This document shows positions 8,753 to 18,892 of a DNA stretch of 64,000 nucleotides, in pieces. The position numbers were made by a program, and so were the translations under genes. The notes beneath the pieces were generated by a model that searched no databases, was not told the DNA's origin, and saw only the letters and a program-made list of their open reading frames with translations. This DNA is from UBA868 sp016776875. Its GTDB lineage: Bacteria > Pseudomonadota > Gammaproteobacteria > Arenicellales > UBA868. Each line of letters starts with the position of its first letter. Position 1 is the stretch's first letter. The stretch lies in contig CP179198.1 of NCBI GenBank assembly GCA_051201585.1, forward strand, positions 2,170,001 through 2,234,000. The letters run 5' to 3'.

Positions 8753-10003
8753 TTATTCTCCAGGACGATAGGCCGCATACTGTCGCTGGGTCGCAATATG
8801 ACCGGCAATATGTTTTGCGTCGTGCCATACCCCCCAAATAAAAGATGAGCCTCTTCGAGATAGCCACGGTAAGCCCACAAAATAAACCCCTTGCTCGGAC
8901 GAAACGCCGCGCTGATGAGCAGGTTTACCATCTCCGTCGAGGGCGCCGACCTGCAACCAACTATAGTCACTTGAAAATCCTGTCGCCCAAATAATGCTTG
9001 TGATCTGGCTCGCCGTCATATCAATCTTTCGAATGGGATGGGTCATGCACTCGGGATCGGGTAGCATTTTGCGAGCCTCTGGGTCTTCAGGCAGATCAAG
9101 ACCATTACGCCTGACATATTCATCAGCAGCATCAAGCAATGAAAGGTAGCTTGTATCGCCATCAAAGATATTACGACTGAGATCATCCTGAAAGTGAACC
9201 GTATTTCCCTCAAAAGCTTCTGTCAGGCCAACAAGCGTAACGCCTCGATGAGCAAGCTCGCGAAAGTCAATCGTGAATCCCCCATGGGAACCGCTAACCG
9301 CAATGGTGACGTGCTCTTTGCCGGGCTCCATCACTTCAAGATCCCAAAGACCGAGCACCCCCAACCACCACACAAAATCTCTGTCCCGATAACTCCGGGG
9401 AGGTCGCTCATGAGGACCGACGGAAAGATAGGTCTGTTTAGGCGAGCGTTGTAACTCGTCCGCAATTTGCACGCCTGACGAGCCCGCACCGACAACCAAT
9501 ACACTTCCTTCTGGTAGCTGTTGTGGATTCTTGTACTCCGACGAGTGAATCTGAAAAATATCCCCAGATGGTCTTGTGATCGGTGGGAAACCAGGATTCT
9601 GAAATGGCCCGGTTGCCACCACAACGCGAGCCGCATCATAAATACCGCGAGTGGTTTCAACCTTAAAGCCGGGACGAGAGGTGTTTCGGCTTACTCTCGA
9701 CACACAAACTCCTTCATGAATAGGCGCATTGTGCTGCTTAGCGTATTCGACAAAGTAATCGACCGTTTGGGATTTGGATGCAAATTCATCGGGCCCAATC
9801 TGACTAAACTCGAGTTCAGGGAAACGGTCATGCCAGGCTGGGCCATTGGCCACCAAAGAATCCCATCGCTGTGAACGCCACCGCTCCGCAATACGATCAC
9901 GCTCCAGAATGATGTGCGGTACCCCGAGATCACTGAGATGCTTACTGGTTGCGATACCCGCTTGACCCGCGCCAATAACAATTGTGTCTAGTTGATCTGA
10001 CAC
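8753..10003 (-). CDS. Flavin-containing monooxygenase (FAD/NAD(P)-binding)
   Basis: A 416-residue soluble flavoprotein of the FMO/YUCCA-like group. The FAD-binding IVIGAGQAGIATSKHL is at the N-terminus and the second dinucleotide-binding motif VLVVGAGSSGVQIADEL is mid-protein. An ATGF motif (IIWATGFSSDYSWL) and the C-terminal GVYFVGLPWLSRRGSSF complete the family pattern. The start is GTG 10003. These enzymes hydroxylate small N- or S-containing or carbonyl compounds. The substrate is not predictable. It is transcribed away from the FadL gene and stands alone. Confidence 0.85.
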   Translation of the reverse strand: MSDQLDTIVIGAGQAGIATSKHLSDLGVPHIILERDRIAERWRSQRWDSLVANGPAWHDRFPELEFSQIGPDEFASKSQTVDYFVEYAKQHNAPIHEGVCVSRVSRNTSRPGFKVETTRGIYDAARVVVATGPFQNPGFPPITRPSGDIFQIHSSEYKNPQQLPEGSVLVVGAGSSGVQIADELQRSPKQTYLSVGPHERPPRSYRDRDFVWWLGVLGLWDLEVMEPGKEHVTIAVSGSHGGFTIDFRELAHRGVTLVGLTEAFEGNTVHFQDDLSRNIFDGDTSYLSLLDAADEYVRRNGLDLPEDPEARKMLPDPECMTHPIRKIDMTASQITSIIWATGFSSDYSWLQVGALDGDGKPAHQRGVSSEQGVYFVGLPWLSRRGSSFIWGVWHDAKHIAGHIATQRQYAAYRPGE

Positions 10004-10336
10004 GATAATTCACCCCTAATCTTCAAGATCTCAAAAATTTTGTTTGAACGACAGCTTAAAAGTCAGAGTAAGCAGAAAATCTTCATAGGTCTAATACTTA
10101 ATTCATAGTATTTGTATAAATTTATTCTATGAAGATTCTGGATTGGATTAGATAAGTACCAACTACCAAGACGCCCGCAAAACATTATTCCTGCTTGTAA
10201 TGTGGTGACTGTGTTATCGTCGAACCGCGTATTTCAGGATTACTTCGGATAGCCGAAGAATCCGTATATTTTTAGATCACCCGGTTTTCAATGACGAGCG
10301 CACTTAATCAGAAAAAATAGCATCGAGGAGAAAATA
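10004..10336. promoter_or_regulatory. Divergent intergenic region with an imperfect inverted repeat
   Basis: No gene is seen. AATCTTCATAG (10078-10088) recurs inverted as CTATGAAGATT (10127-10137); with a two-base bulge the match extends to CAGAA on the outside. The interval between the arms is AT-rich and contains a further TTCATAG. The repeat is 75 bases upstream of the monooxygenase start and about 200 upstream of the FadL-type gene, so it could serve either promoter. A good ribosome-binding site (GAGGAG) precedes the FadL start. Confidence 0.3.
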
Positions 10337-11419
10337 ATGTCCTTCAGAATTGCTCTGACTTTAGCCTTCACGTTCCTTTATTCGTCCGCATTCGCAGGCG
10401 CACTCGATCGCTCGGGTCAACCCCTGAATGCCCTGTTTCATAAAGGCGGATACGCGGAGTTTTCTTTTGGATCAGTCGACCCCTCCGTATCGGGTTCGGT
10501 GGTGGGTCGAGAATCGGGCGATATGGCGGATGATTACACTCAGGTCGGGGCTGCCTATAAATTAGACCTGAATGAAAAATGGTCGTTTGCACTGATCTAT
10601 GATCAGCCTTACGGCGGAAATGTTAAATATCCATCTGGCACGACCTACCCCTTTACCGGCTCTACTGCAGTCCTCAAGTCTAATGGACTCACAGTGATTC
10701 CTCGTTTCCGGATTTCTGACCGATTTTCAGTATACGGTGGTATTCGGGGCCAAACACTCAATGCAAATATTGGAATTCCTGCCGTCAGCAATTACAAAGG
10801 CGAAGCGAGACAAGACGAAGGATTCGGTTACGTGGTGGGCGCATCTGTTGAGAACCCCGAGATCGGGCTACTTGTTCACCTAACGTATGGGTCTTCTATC
10901 GAACATAAGCACCAGACGACAGAGACCTCTACGGCACTTGGCGCGACACCCGATTCGGTGACGGATATTGAAACACCACAATCGGTAAACTTCACTTTTC
11001 GGACCGGGGTTGCCACTGATACATTATTATTCGGTGGTATTCGATGGGTTAATTGGTCTGACTTCGCAATCACACCCAGGGATTACAAACTCATCACAAA
11101 AAAATCTATCCTTTCCTATGACAACGATGTTAATACATTCAGTCTTGGTATCGGTCGCCGTCTGAACCCACATTTTGCGATGTCTTTATCGGTAGGCTAC
11201 GAGGTCAGTGAGGGAGAATTAGTCTCCAATCTGGGGCCAACCGATGGGAAGACCGGTTTCACACTCGGACTTCGTTATGAAACTGGGAATATGATTATCT
11301 CTGGAGGACTCAACTACACAATGGCAGGTGATGCAAAAACCAATGCGGTCATCGGCACTTCAACCTTTGAGGATAACGATGCGATAGGTGTCGGCATTAA
11401 GTTGGGTCTTAAGTTTTAA
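10337..11419 (+). CDS. FadL/OmpP1/TodX family outer-membrane protein
   Basis: A 360-residue outer-membrane barrel of the hydrophobic-substrate transporter family. It begins with a signal peptide (residues 1-20, ending SSAFAG). After it come GGYAEFSFGSVDPSVSG and alternating beta-strand segments, including the family-like GGIRWVNWSDFAITP. It ends in Phe (GVGIKLGLKF), as barrels recognised by the Bam machinery do. The likely role is uptake of fatty acids or other hydrophobic compounds. GAGGAG precedes the ATG at good spacing. It is monocistronic, with the Lrp gene convergent downstream. Confidence 0.85.
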   Translation: MSFRIALTLAFTFLYSSAFAGALDRSGQPLNALFHKGGYAEFSFGSVDPSVSGSVVGRESGDMADDYTQVGAAYKLDLNEKWSFALIYDQPYGGNVKYPSGTTYPFTGSTAVLKSNGLTVIPRFRISDRFSVYGGIRGQTLNANIGIPAVSNYKGEARQDEGFGYVVGASVENPEIGLLVHLTYGSSIEHKHQTTETSTALGATPDSVTDIETPQSVNFTFRTGVATDTLLFGGIRWVNWSDFAITPRDYKLITKKSILSYDNDVNTFSLGIGRRLNPHFAMSLSVGYEVSEGELVSNLGPTDGKTGFTLGLRYETGNMIISGGLNYTMAGDAKTNAVIGTSTFEDNDAIGVGIKLGLKF

Positions 11420-11542
11420 CGCAAAAAATAATTCTCAATCAATAATCGGGCGGCGAGAATCAGGACGGGAATGACCCATCCCGATTTCTTGCAGGCTCCA
11501 AACCCTCCCTGAACGGCCCGTTTCGTGATCACAGGATCACGG

Positions 11543-11977
11543 TTACTCCACAACGGTCTCCATCGATACAAAAGTCGACGTCGATTCCACGTTCGGGAGT
11601 GATGAGATATTCTCAGCTAACTCGACCCGATAATCCTGAATATTCCCGGTTCGCACCTTCAGCAAATAGTCGAAACTACCTGCGATCATGTGGCATTGCT
11701 CTACGGACTTGAGTTTACGTACCGCTCGGTTAAATCCATCGAGCGCAGTCATGCGCGTGTCCTTCAAAGTCACTTGAACAAACGCGATATGATCTTGTCC
11801 GGTTTTAGAGAAATCCACCTGCGCCACATAACCTCGGATGAATCCTTCCCGCTCCAGCCGTTTCACGCGAGCCTGAAGCGGCGATGGCGACAGACCAACC
11901 TCCCCGGATAGTTGTTTGAGTGTTTTTTTACTGTTAACGGAGAGGTGTTCCAGTATTTTCTTGTCTATGTTATCCAT
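11543..11977 (-). CDS. Lrp/AsnC family transcriptional regulator, probable putA regulator
   Basis: A 144-residue regulator with an N-terminal winged helix-turn-helix (LSVNSKKTLKQLSGEVGLS, then LQARVKRLEREGFI) and a C-terminal RAM ligand-binding domain (IAFVQVTLK, MIAGSFDYLLKVRT). It is transcribed divergently from putA across a 147-base AT-rich gap. This arrangement is classical for Lrp-type activators of proline catabolism (PutR/BkdR-like). Control of putA is inferred from position. The 7-bp hairpin CGTGATC/GATCACG just after its stop (11524-11541) has no T tail. Confidence 0.9.
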   Translation of the reverse strand: MDNIDKKILEHLSVNSKKTLKQLSGEVGLSPSPLQARVKRLEREGFIRGYVAQVDFSKTGQDHIAFVQVTLKDTRMTALDGFNRAVRKLKSVEQCHMIAGSFDYLLKVRTGNIQDYRVELAENISSLPNVESTSTFVSMETVVE

Positions 11978-12124
11978 TTATCCTGATTTTAATTAATTTT
12001 TAGTTTATATAATTTTTAAAAATCAATTATTAAGTTTTTTATACTGTTTTAAAAGATTATTTAGGATTTTTAATATCGATATTAATGTAAATTTTCATCC
12101 TAAATCAAACAGTGCAGGGCAGCT
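11978..12124. promoter_or_regulatory. lrp-putA divergent control region
   Basis: This gap is very AT-rich. It contains a perfect 14-bp palindrome TAATATCGATATTA (12071-12084) and an inverted pair TTAGGAT (12061-12067) / ATCCTAA (12097-12103). Lrp-family proteins bind degenerate AT-rich palindromes, so this is the likely operator for the divergent Lrp-type protein and putA. Exact promoter elements cannot be fixed by eye. Confidence 0.45.
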
Positions 12125-15100
12125 ATGGCCACGCCGTCACAACAGATTTCGCTCACTACAAACTGGACCGCTGGCATTCCTGCGTTTGTATCTGGCCCAC
12201 CGTTGCCGTCGCCAAGTATTGTCGATCTCCTGCAAGCCCCTGTATTTTCATCTCAGGAACGCGAAGGTCTACTAAACCATGCCAGATCCGTTGCACAAGC
12301 GGCCCGTGGGAATAGTCGAATCATCTCTGCCGAAAAGATTATGGCGATCTACAAGCTTTCTACCGCAGAGGGTCGGATGATTCTTGAGCTTGCCGAAGCG
12401 CTACTCAGGATACCCGACGATACCACTCGCGATCTTCTAATTTTTGACAAATTGGCACCAGGACATTGGCTTGCGGGCGACGCAACAGGATTCGTGCGAG
12501 GGATGGAATCTGCACTTGAACTCGCGAGCGGAATCGTTCGGTCTAAATATTCCCAAGGTCTTAAAGCAATGCTGTCGAAGGTTGGGGTGCCAACCGTTCG
12601 TAAAGCAATCGAAACCGCAATGCGTCAGATGGGAAGTCAATTTGTTTTTGCCGAAAACATTGATGAGGCGATCAAAAAGTCTATCGATCAGAACATACTC
12701 TTCTCCTTTGATATGCTCGGCGAAGCCGCTCGATCCACTGCAGATTGTGACCACTATTTTGACGCCTACCTGAATGCAATCAACAAAGCAGGGGAAGCAG
12801 CCAAAAACAACCGGGTGAATCAAAATTCGGGTGTCTCAATAAAACTCTCCGCTTTATCATGCAAGCTGCTTCCCCGCTATTGGTCAGACAATCGCGAAAA
12901 AACAATTGATTTAGCCCTCACTCTCGCAATTGAGGCTCGCCGGCAAAATATTCCTATCACAATAGATGCGGAAGAATTCTCCCGGCTTGCCCCTACCCTG
13001 GATGTATTTAGATCCTTGCTGCTACATCAGGATCTCCGGAATTGGGAGGGCCTGGGATTGGTCGTTCAGGCATATTCCCATCATGCCGGGGGCCTGATTA
13101 ATTGGCTAGAAACGCTAGCGCACAAAAGAAAAACCAGGATCTCAGTGCGACTCGTGAAAGGTGCTTACTGGGATACCGAAATAAAGATTGCGCAAGAGAA
13201 AGGGCTCAAGGGCTTTCCGGTGTTTACGCAGAAATTCGAAACCGATCTTGCATACCTCACTCTCGCTGAAAAACTCATGACGGCTTCGCAATATTTATAT
13301 CCACAGTTTGCAAGCCACAATGCTTACACACTTTGCGCCGTTAATAAAATTGCCGACAGGATGAGGTCAGCATCCTATGAGCTCCAAAAACTTCATGGCA
13401 TGGGTGATGCTGTTCATCAAGAATTAAGAAAAACCTGTCGTGCGCCTTTAAGGGTGTACGCCCCTGTTGGCGAGCACCATGACCTTCTCGCATATCTTGT
13501 ACGACGAGTGTTAGAAAACGGTGCAAGCTCGTCTTTTATGAACCAACTTGCAGACCAATCAATTGATATCAAGACTCTTGTAATCGATCCTTATGAATCT
13601 TCCCCTAGCGTCAGCTCAAATATTATTTCCGGCGATCAGCTTTTATGCCTGATCGCCGGAACAGTCGGGGATTTGACATCGATAATCTTGACACCATCCG
13701 GGATTTCGAAAAATCCACATCAATCAAGCGACTGTCATCTAAACCCGTCGAGTCAAGCCACCAGCAAATTATCAATGCTTTTGATCAAGCGGAATGTTCG
13801 ATCTGGAAAGAATTCAAGATATTTGAGAGAGCGGCGGTTTTGGATCAAATCGCGACTGAACTAGAGCGCGCTTCGGAAACGATTTATCAAACGCTTACCC
13901 ATGAGGCCGGAAAAACAATAAGCGATGCGGCTGGAGAGCTTCGCGAAGCGGTCGATTTTTGTCGATACTACGCCATGCAGACAAGAACACTTGATCCTGA
14001 CTCAAAAGCGCGGGGCACGGTTGTCGCCATCTCCCCATGGAATTTCCCATTAGCAATATTTGTAGGACAGATTGCCGCCGCCTTAGGCGCGGGCAATACC
14101 GTACTTGCAAAGCCTGCTGAGCAAACGCCTCGCATTGCAAAACTTGCAATATCGTTAATGCATAGGGCAGGCCTTCCCGAGACCGCGCTACATCTCCTTT
14201 TTGGCAGGGGTGAAACAGTCGGAAATGCTCTCAGTGCAATGGGGCGAGCCGACATGATTGTTTTCACCGGATCAGATCAAACGGCGAAACATATTGAATT
14301 CGCAATCGGTCATTCGTTCAAACCATCTGCGCCGCTTATCGCCGAAACAGGGGGTCTAAACGCGATGATCGTTGACAGCTCCGCTCTTCTTGAGCGAGCC
14401 GTCGACGACATTCTCGTCTCTGCTTTTCAATCAGCGGGACAACGGTGCTCAGCCCTGCGAATGCTTTACGTACAAGAAGACATTGCCGACCGGTTGACTC
14501 AAATGATTTGCGAGGCTACCGCAGAATTAAAAGTAGGTTCGCCCAATAGGGCCGATACCGATATCGGCCCCGTTATAGATGCCCAATCAAAGCGCTACAT
14601 CGATCAGTATGTGCTTGCGGCAAAAGTAGATCAACGCTTGATCTGGGCAGGCGTAACGCCAAAAGGCTGTTTCTGTCCGCCCGTGATTATCCGGGTCGAC
14701 GGAATTGATGACCTTAAAAAAGAGGTATTTGGACCTGTTCTTCATCTAGCGACATTCAAAGCAGGACAAGAAGAGAATGTCGTTAATGCAATAAACCAAT
14801 CGGGGTTTGGACTCACCTTTGGACTCCATAGTCGCATTGATAAAAAAATTAAAAAAGTCAGCTCGGCAATAAATGCCGGAAATATTTATATCAATCGCAA
14901 TCAAATTGGGGCGATCGTAGGCTCCCAACCCTTCGGGGGGGAAGGCCGCTCTGGCACCGGGCCAAAAGCAGGCGGACCGAACTATCTTCCCGCCTTCTTG
15001 ACTCAATCTAACACTGGTTTAACGCTCCCGGCTGGAGAAATAGAAACCACGCTACCGGGGCCCACGGGTGAATTGAATACCTACTCGACTCAACCGCGAG

Positions 15101-15411
15101 GCCATATTCTAGTGTTGCATCCCGATTCAGCAACCCGAAGGGAATTAATCCAGATCGCCAAACAATCTGGAAACACGGTTACTGAATCTGCCGTCGTGCC
15201 GGCCGAATGTGCTGAAAATTTCGATGCCGTCATGACACAACTTGATGATGACAGGGTATTTTCGATTTTAGTGGCTTTGCGAACCCAACCCGGTCAAAAA
15301 ATAATCCCTGTTATCACTGATCAAGGGGGTTATATCTGGCTAAAAAAAGAAAAACATATCTGCAGAGACACCACCGCCTCCGGAGGGAATGTTGACCTTC
15401 TAATGTCCTAA
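12125..15411 (+). CDS. putA: Bifunctional proline dehydrogenase / L-glutamate-5-semialdehyde dehydrogenase PutA, frameshifted
   Basis: PutA oxidises proline to glutamate in two FAD- and NAD-dependent steps. The N-terminal half has the PRODH barrel (VSIKLSALSCKL, RLVKGAYWDTEIKIAQ, SHNAYTL). The C-terminal half is the aldehyde dehydrogenase (SPWNFPLAIF, ETGGLNA, catalytic Cys in SAGQRCSALR), followed by a short PutA-specific tail. The halves are in different frames. Adding one T to the run at 13641-13644 joins QLL to MPDRRNSRGFD, a segment conserved in PutA. The corrected length is about 1,095 residues, normal for PutA without the N-terminal DNA-binding domain, consistent with regulation by the divergent Lrp gene. 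Confidence 0.92.
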
Positions 15412-15557
15412 GAGCACTATCAGAATTGATTGATTCCCTTAAACTGGTTTATAACGTCAACTCCTGCCAACCGCTGAAATTAAAAACGGGTAAAAATCTT
15501 ACGGCTCACCGTCTCTGACTACTCGTGCATTTTTCGCCCTAGCTCATATAAATCCTT

Positions 15558-16538
15558 ATGCCCTCAATATCTTTGGCCGAAATCGAGTCAACAACGCAAG
15601 CCGCCCTGGAAGCCCATGGTGCGGACACCTGGATCGCTCAAGAAGTTGCTAAAGCCGTACGAAAAGCAGAAGCGGTTAGTAATCGTATCTGCGGCCTTTA
15701 TTATCTGGAAAGCTACTGTCAACAGCTTGAAACAGGTCGCGTAAACGGAACAGTGGAGCCAACCGTGAACCGCCCGAAGCCAGGAAGAGTGGTTGTTGAT
15801 GCTAAATATGGGTTTGCGCAATCGGCATTTTCCCGTGGTTTACCGGAGGCGGTTTCAGCGGCGAAAGAAAACGGCATCGCTAACTTCTCGATCTGCCACG
15901 CGCATACGTGCACATCACTCGGTTTCTTTACCGAACAGATTGCCATTCATGGCCTTATCGGTATCGCCATGACCAATGCTTCTGCCATCGTTGCGCCACC
16001 GGGCGGAAAGACACGGGTCATTGGCACCAATCCCATTGCGTTTTCTGTGCCTGATGGAAACGGCGGCATTGCAATGCAATTCGATCAATCCACGACCACC
16101 GTGGCTCTTGGAAAAATCACAATGGCAAAAGCGGCAGGTGAGCGCATTCCTGAGGGATGGGCACTCGACAAGGAAGGTAATCCTACTACTGACCCGGAAG
16201 CGGCCATCGCGGGGTCACTAATAAGCATGGGCGGCTATAAAGGTTGGGGTTTTGGTCTAATGGCTGAAATTTTAACCGCGGGTATGAACGGCGGTAACAC
16301 CAGTCAGGATGTGAAACCACTCAAAGCGCCGGAGGGGCCCCCACACGATTTGGGTCTTTATTGCCTATTGATCGATCCCGATAGCTCCTCCGATTTTTAT
16401 AATCGCTTACAACAGATAGGAGAAGCAATTGCGCAAGATGAAGGCGCTCGCATGCCGGGTCAATTCAAAGTAGAGCAAGACCCGGTTGAACTTGAAAAAG
16501 CGGTGTGGAAAAAAACCCTCGAACTAGCCGAGAAATAA
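15558..16538 (+). CDS. Ldh_2 family NAD(P)H-dependent oxidoreductase (possible pyrroline-2-carboxylate reductase)
   Basis: A 326-residue member of the malate/L-lactate dehydrogenase (Ldh_2) family. The His-containing motif CHAHTCTSLGF, the IGIAMTNASAIVAPPGG block and the late GGYKGWGFGLMAEIL are diagnostic. The family includes malate, ureidoglycolate and delta1-pyrroline-2-carboxylate reductases. The last makes L-proline from intermediates of hydroxyproline or D-proline breakdown. Its place directly after putA favours that role, by inference only. It is 146 bases after putA, with no clear ribosome-binding site. Confidence 0.8.
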   Translation: MPSISLAEIESTTQAALEAHGADTWIAQEVAKAVRKAEAVSNRICGLYYLESYCQQLETGRVNGTVEPTVNRPKPGRVVVDAKYGFAQSAFSRGLPEAVSAAKENGIANFSICHAHTCTSLGFFTEQIAIHGLIGIAMTNASAIVAPPGGKTRVIGTNPIAFSVPDGNGGIAMQFDQSTTTVALGKITMAKAAGERIPEGWALDKEGNPTTDPEAAIAGSLISMGGYKGWGFGLMAEILTAGMNGGNTSQDVKPLKAPEGPPHDLGLYCLLIDPDSSSDFYNRLQQIGEAIAQDEGARMPGQFKVEQDPVELEKAVWKKTLELAEK

Positions 16539-16555
16539 GTGACACTATCGCACAA

Positions 16556-18058
16556 TCAATTACCCTTGAGAAACTGATCCAGCTTTGCCATCTCGCTCTT
16601 TGACAGCCTCAGCCCTTCTTTAGTTCGGCGCCACAGAATATCTTCTACTGACCGTGCCCACTCATTCTCAATCAGATACCGGACTTCAGTTTCATATAGA
16701 TTACCGCCAAAAAATTGACCGAGATCCTCGTAACGCTTCGCATCTTTCAGAATTTGAGACCCCAAATTGCCATACATCCGCATCAGCCGACGGGCGTATC
16801 GCTCGGAAAGAAAGGGATAATCCTCGCGCAACCGATCCAGTTCACCTTCAAAATCTAGGTGATCGAATGAACCACCCGGCAATGGACGCGACCCCGTCCA
16901 GGAAGGCGGCAACGGATCGAAAAAATCAACCAACTTATCCATCACATCCTCAGCAAGCGTACGATATGTCGTGATTTTGCCGCCCAGGATGCTAATCAGG
17001 GGGGGGCGATTCCCGGTGCCTTCTCGGATCACCTGATAGTCTCGGGTAACCGATTGAGCGTCCGAATTGCCATCATCGAATAACGGCCTCACAGCGGAAT
17101 AAGACCAGACAACGTCTTCAGGCTGAACGGTTTTCTTAAAATAGTCACTGACCGACCGGCATAAATACTCGATCTCGCTTCTGTCGATTTTGATTTGATC
17201 AAGACTCTCGACATGCTCTTCATCTGTTGTGCCAATCAACGTGAAGTCATCTTCGTACGGAATAGCAAAAACGATGCGCCCGTCTGAATTCTGCAAGATA
17301 TAACAACGATCATGGTCATACATCTGCGGCACCACGATATGGCTGCCGCGAATCAGGCGAATCTTGCGATCTACCGCCTCGCTGATGACTGATTGGGTCA
17401 TCTTTGACACCCACGGACCCGCCGCGTTAATCAGAACGCGTGCACGAAACTCCTGGACATTTAGATCGGCATCTAATGTCTTGATCACCCAGCAATCATT
17501 TTCCCGCTGGGCAGCGATCACTTCATGGCCAACGAAAATTTGCGCACCACGGTCAGCGGCGTCTCGGGCATTACTGATGACTAATCGTGCATCATCCACC
17601 CAACAATCAGAATACTCAAATCCAACCTTGAAGTCGGATCGAAGTGGTTCCCCAACCTCGTCTGAGCGAAACGAGACCTTCCGGGTTTTTGGCAAATCCT
17701 TCCGGCCACCCAGGTGATCGTAGATAAATAGCCCAAGCCGGAGCAGTGCAGCCGACCTCAAGCCATTATGGTGAGGCAGAACAAATCGCAAGGGATAGAT
17801 CAGGTGGGGTGCAATTCCCCAGAGTACCTCGCGCTCAATGAGGGCTTTTTTTACCAGATTAAATTCATAATGCTCAAGATATCGAAGCCCACCATGAATT
17901 AATTTGGTCGAACCCGATGAGGTTTTGCTGCCAAGATCATCTTTTTCAGCAAGACCCACTGAAAGTCCCCGCCCGACTGCATCCCGAGCGACCCCGCAGC
18001 CATTGATTCCCCCACCGATAATAAAAACATCAAACATTTTTTTTCCAACGTGGGTCAT
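16556..18058 (-). CDS. glpD: Aerobic glycerol-3-phosphate dehydrogenase
   Basis: A 500-residue FAD enzyme that oxidises sn-glycerol 3-phosphate to dihydroxyacetone phosphate at the inner membrane and passes electrons to quinone. It has the FAD-binding DVFIIGGGINGCGVARDA, the GLPD motifs SGSTKLIHGGLRYLEHYEF and RGSHIVVPQ, and the C-terminal helical domain (DILWRRTKEGLRLS). The length is normal. It is the last gene of the Ugp operon and overlaps the preceding HAD gene by 4 bases, so imported glycerol 3-phosphate would feed directly into it. Confidence 0.94.
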   Translation of the reverse strand: MTHVGKKMFDVFIIGGGINGCGVARDAVGRGLSVGLAEKDDLGSKTSSGSTKLIHGGLRYLEHYEFNLVKKALIEREVLWGIAPHLIYPLRFVLPHHNGLRSAALLRLGLFIYDHLGGRKDLPKTRKVSFRSDEVGEPLRSDFKVGFEYSDCWVDDARLVISNARDAADRGAQIFVGHEVIAAQRENDCWVIKTLDADLNVQEFRARVLINAAGPWVSKMTQSVISEAVDRKIRLIRGSHIVVPQMYDHDRCYILQNSDGRIVFAIPYEDDFTLIGTTDEEHVESLDQIKIDRSEIEYLCRSVSDYFKKTVQPEDVVWSYSAVRPLFDDGNSDAQSVTRDYQVIREGTGNRPPLISILGGKITTYRTLAEDVMDKLVDFFDPLPPSWTGSRPLPGGSFDHLDFEGELDRLREDYPFLSERYARRLMRMYGNLGSQILKDAKRYEDLGQFFGGNLYETEVRYLIENEWARSVEDILWRRTKEGLRLSKSEMAKLDQFLKGN

Positions 18059-18852
18059 CTATGGGCCGCAATCAGGGCTTGTGAAAGTTCGGCAAACCCT
18101 GCGCCCCCAAACCCTTCGGTCACAAAACGGGGAAGCGTTTTGAGTCGTCCCTCGAATGCCCGAATATTAGCGACCCCAACCGAGTGTTGAAAAAAATTAA
18201 ACATTGGCGCATCGTTCGGAGAATCACCGATAAAGATTGAAGTTTCGCCGTGCGTATCAAGATTTAAGTCGAGACATCGCTCGGAGAAAATCTTGGTCAT
18301 GGATAATTTGTCATAGTCGCCAAACCAGCCGTTAACATGTATTGAGCTCACTTTTGCCGTAGCCCCAGCTTGGTGGAAAGCGCTCACGATCATCTCTATT
18401 TCTTCTTCAGCAAGACGAGAAACATCTTCTGCAAAGTCAATCGCTAGGTCCGTCTCGCGATAAGACTGGTCCGCCGATACCGCACATTTTGGTACTTGAT
18501 CCAGAATGGTTGACGCGAGTTGGGACAATTTCTTCTTTTTCTGCTCCCGGTCTTCTGGCGCATCTGCATAGAATCGCTCCATCCGGCGCGCTTCCTGATC
18601 GTAACGAAAATAAAACGCTCCGTTCTCGCCCACAACGCCTTGAACGGGCCAAAACCGAGCGATTAAATCACACCAGCCTGCCGGACGACCTGTAATTGGT
18701 ACAACCGAAATACCGGACTTTTCAAGCGCTTCTACGGCGGCATAGGCGTTCGCGGTCAGCGATCCGTCTTCCGTTAATGTGTCATCAATATCCGTGAATA
18801 CATAACGAATCTCTCGCAACACATCCCGCGACACCTCAGAAATTGGTTTCAA
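18055..18852 (-). CDS. HAD superfamily (type IIB) phosphatase
   Basis: A 265-residue cytoplasmic HAD hydrolase. Motif I is FTDIDDTL with both catalytic aspartates, motif II is ITGRP, and the late motif is FIGDSPNDAPMF. The pattern is that of the type IIB group, which includes sugar-phosphate and mannosyl-3-phosphoglycerate phosphatases. It lies between the EEP phosphodiesterase and glpD and overlaps glpD by 4 bases. It probably dephosphorylates a product made from the imported glycerol-phosphate compound, though the substrate is unknown. Confidence 0.85.
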   Translation of the reverse strand: MKPISEVSRDVLREIRYVFTDIDDTLTEDGSLTANAYAAVEALEKSGISVVPITGRPAGWCDLIARFWPVQGVVGENGAFYFRYDQEARRMERFYADAPEDREQKKKKLSQLASTILDQVPKCAVSADQSYRETDLAIDFAEDVSRLAEEEIEMIVSAFHQAGATAKVSSIHVNGWFGDYDKLSMTKIFSERCLDLNLDTHGETSIFIGDSPNDAPMFNFFQHSVGVANIRAFEGRLKTLPRFVTEGFGGAGFAELSQALIAAHR

Positions 18853-18892
18853 GCTCAGTCTCCGTTCACTTTCCGGCCCAACCGGCCGTCAA

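Noticed and set aside
11524..11541. Hairpin CGTGATC/GATCACG after the Lrp gene as a rho-independent terminator
   Set aside because: There is no T tract on either strand; the stem alone is not enough.
13341..13864. putA split into separate proline dehydrogenase and aldehyde dehydrogenase genes
   Set aside because: The two frames overlap and the second start lies inside a conserved PutA segment (MPDRRNSRGFD); a one-base indel in a T-run explains the break better.
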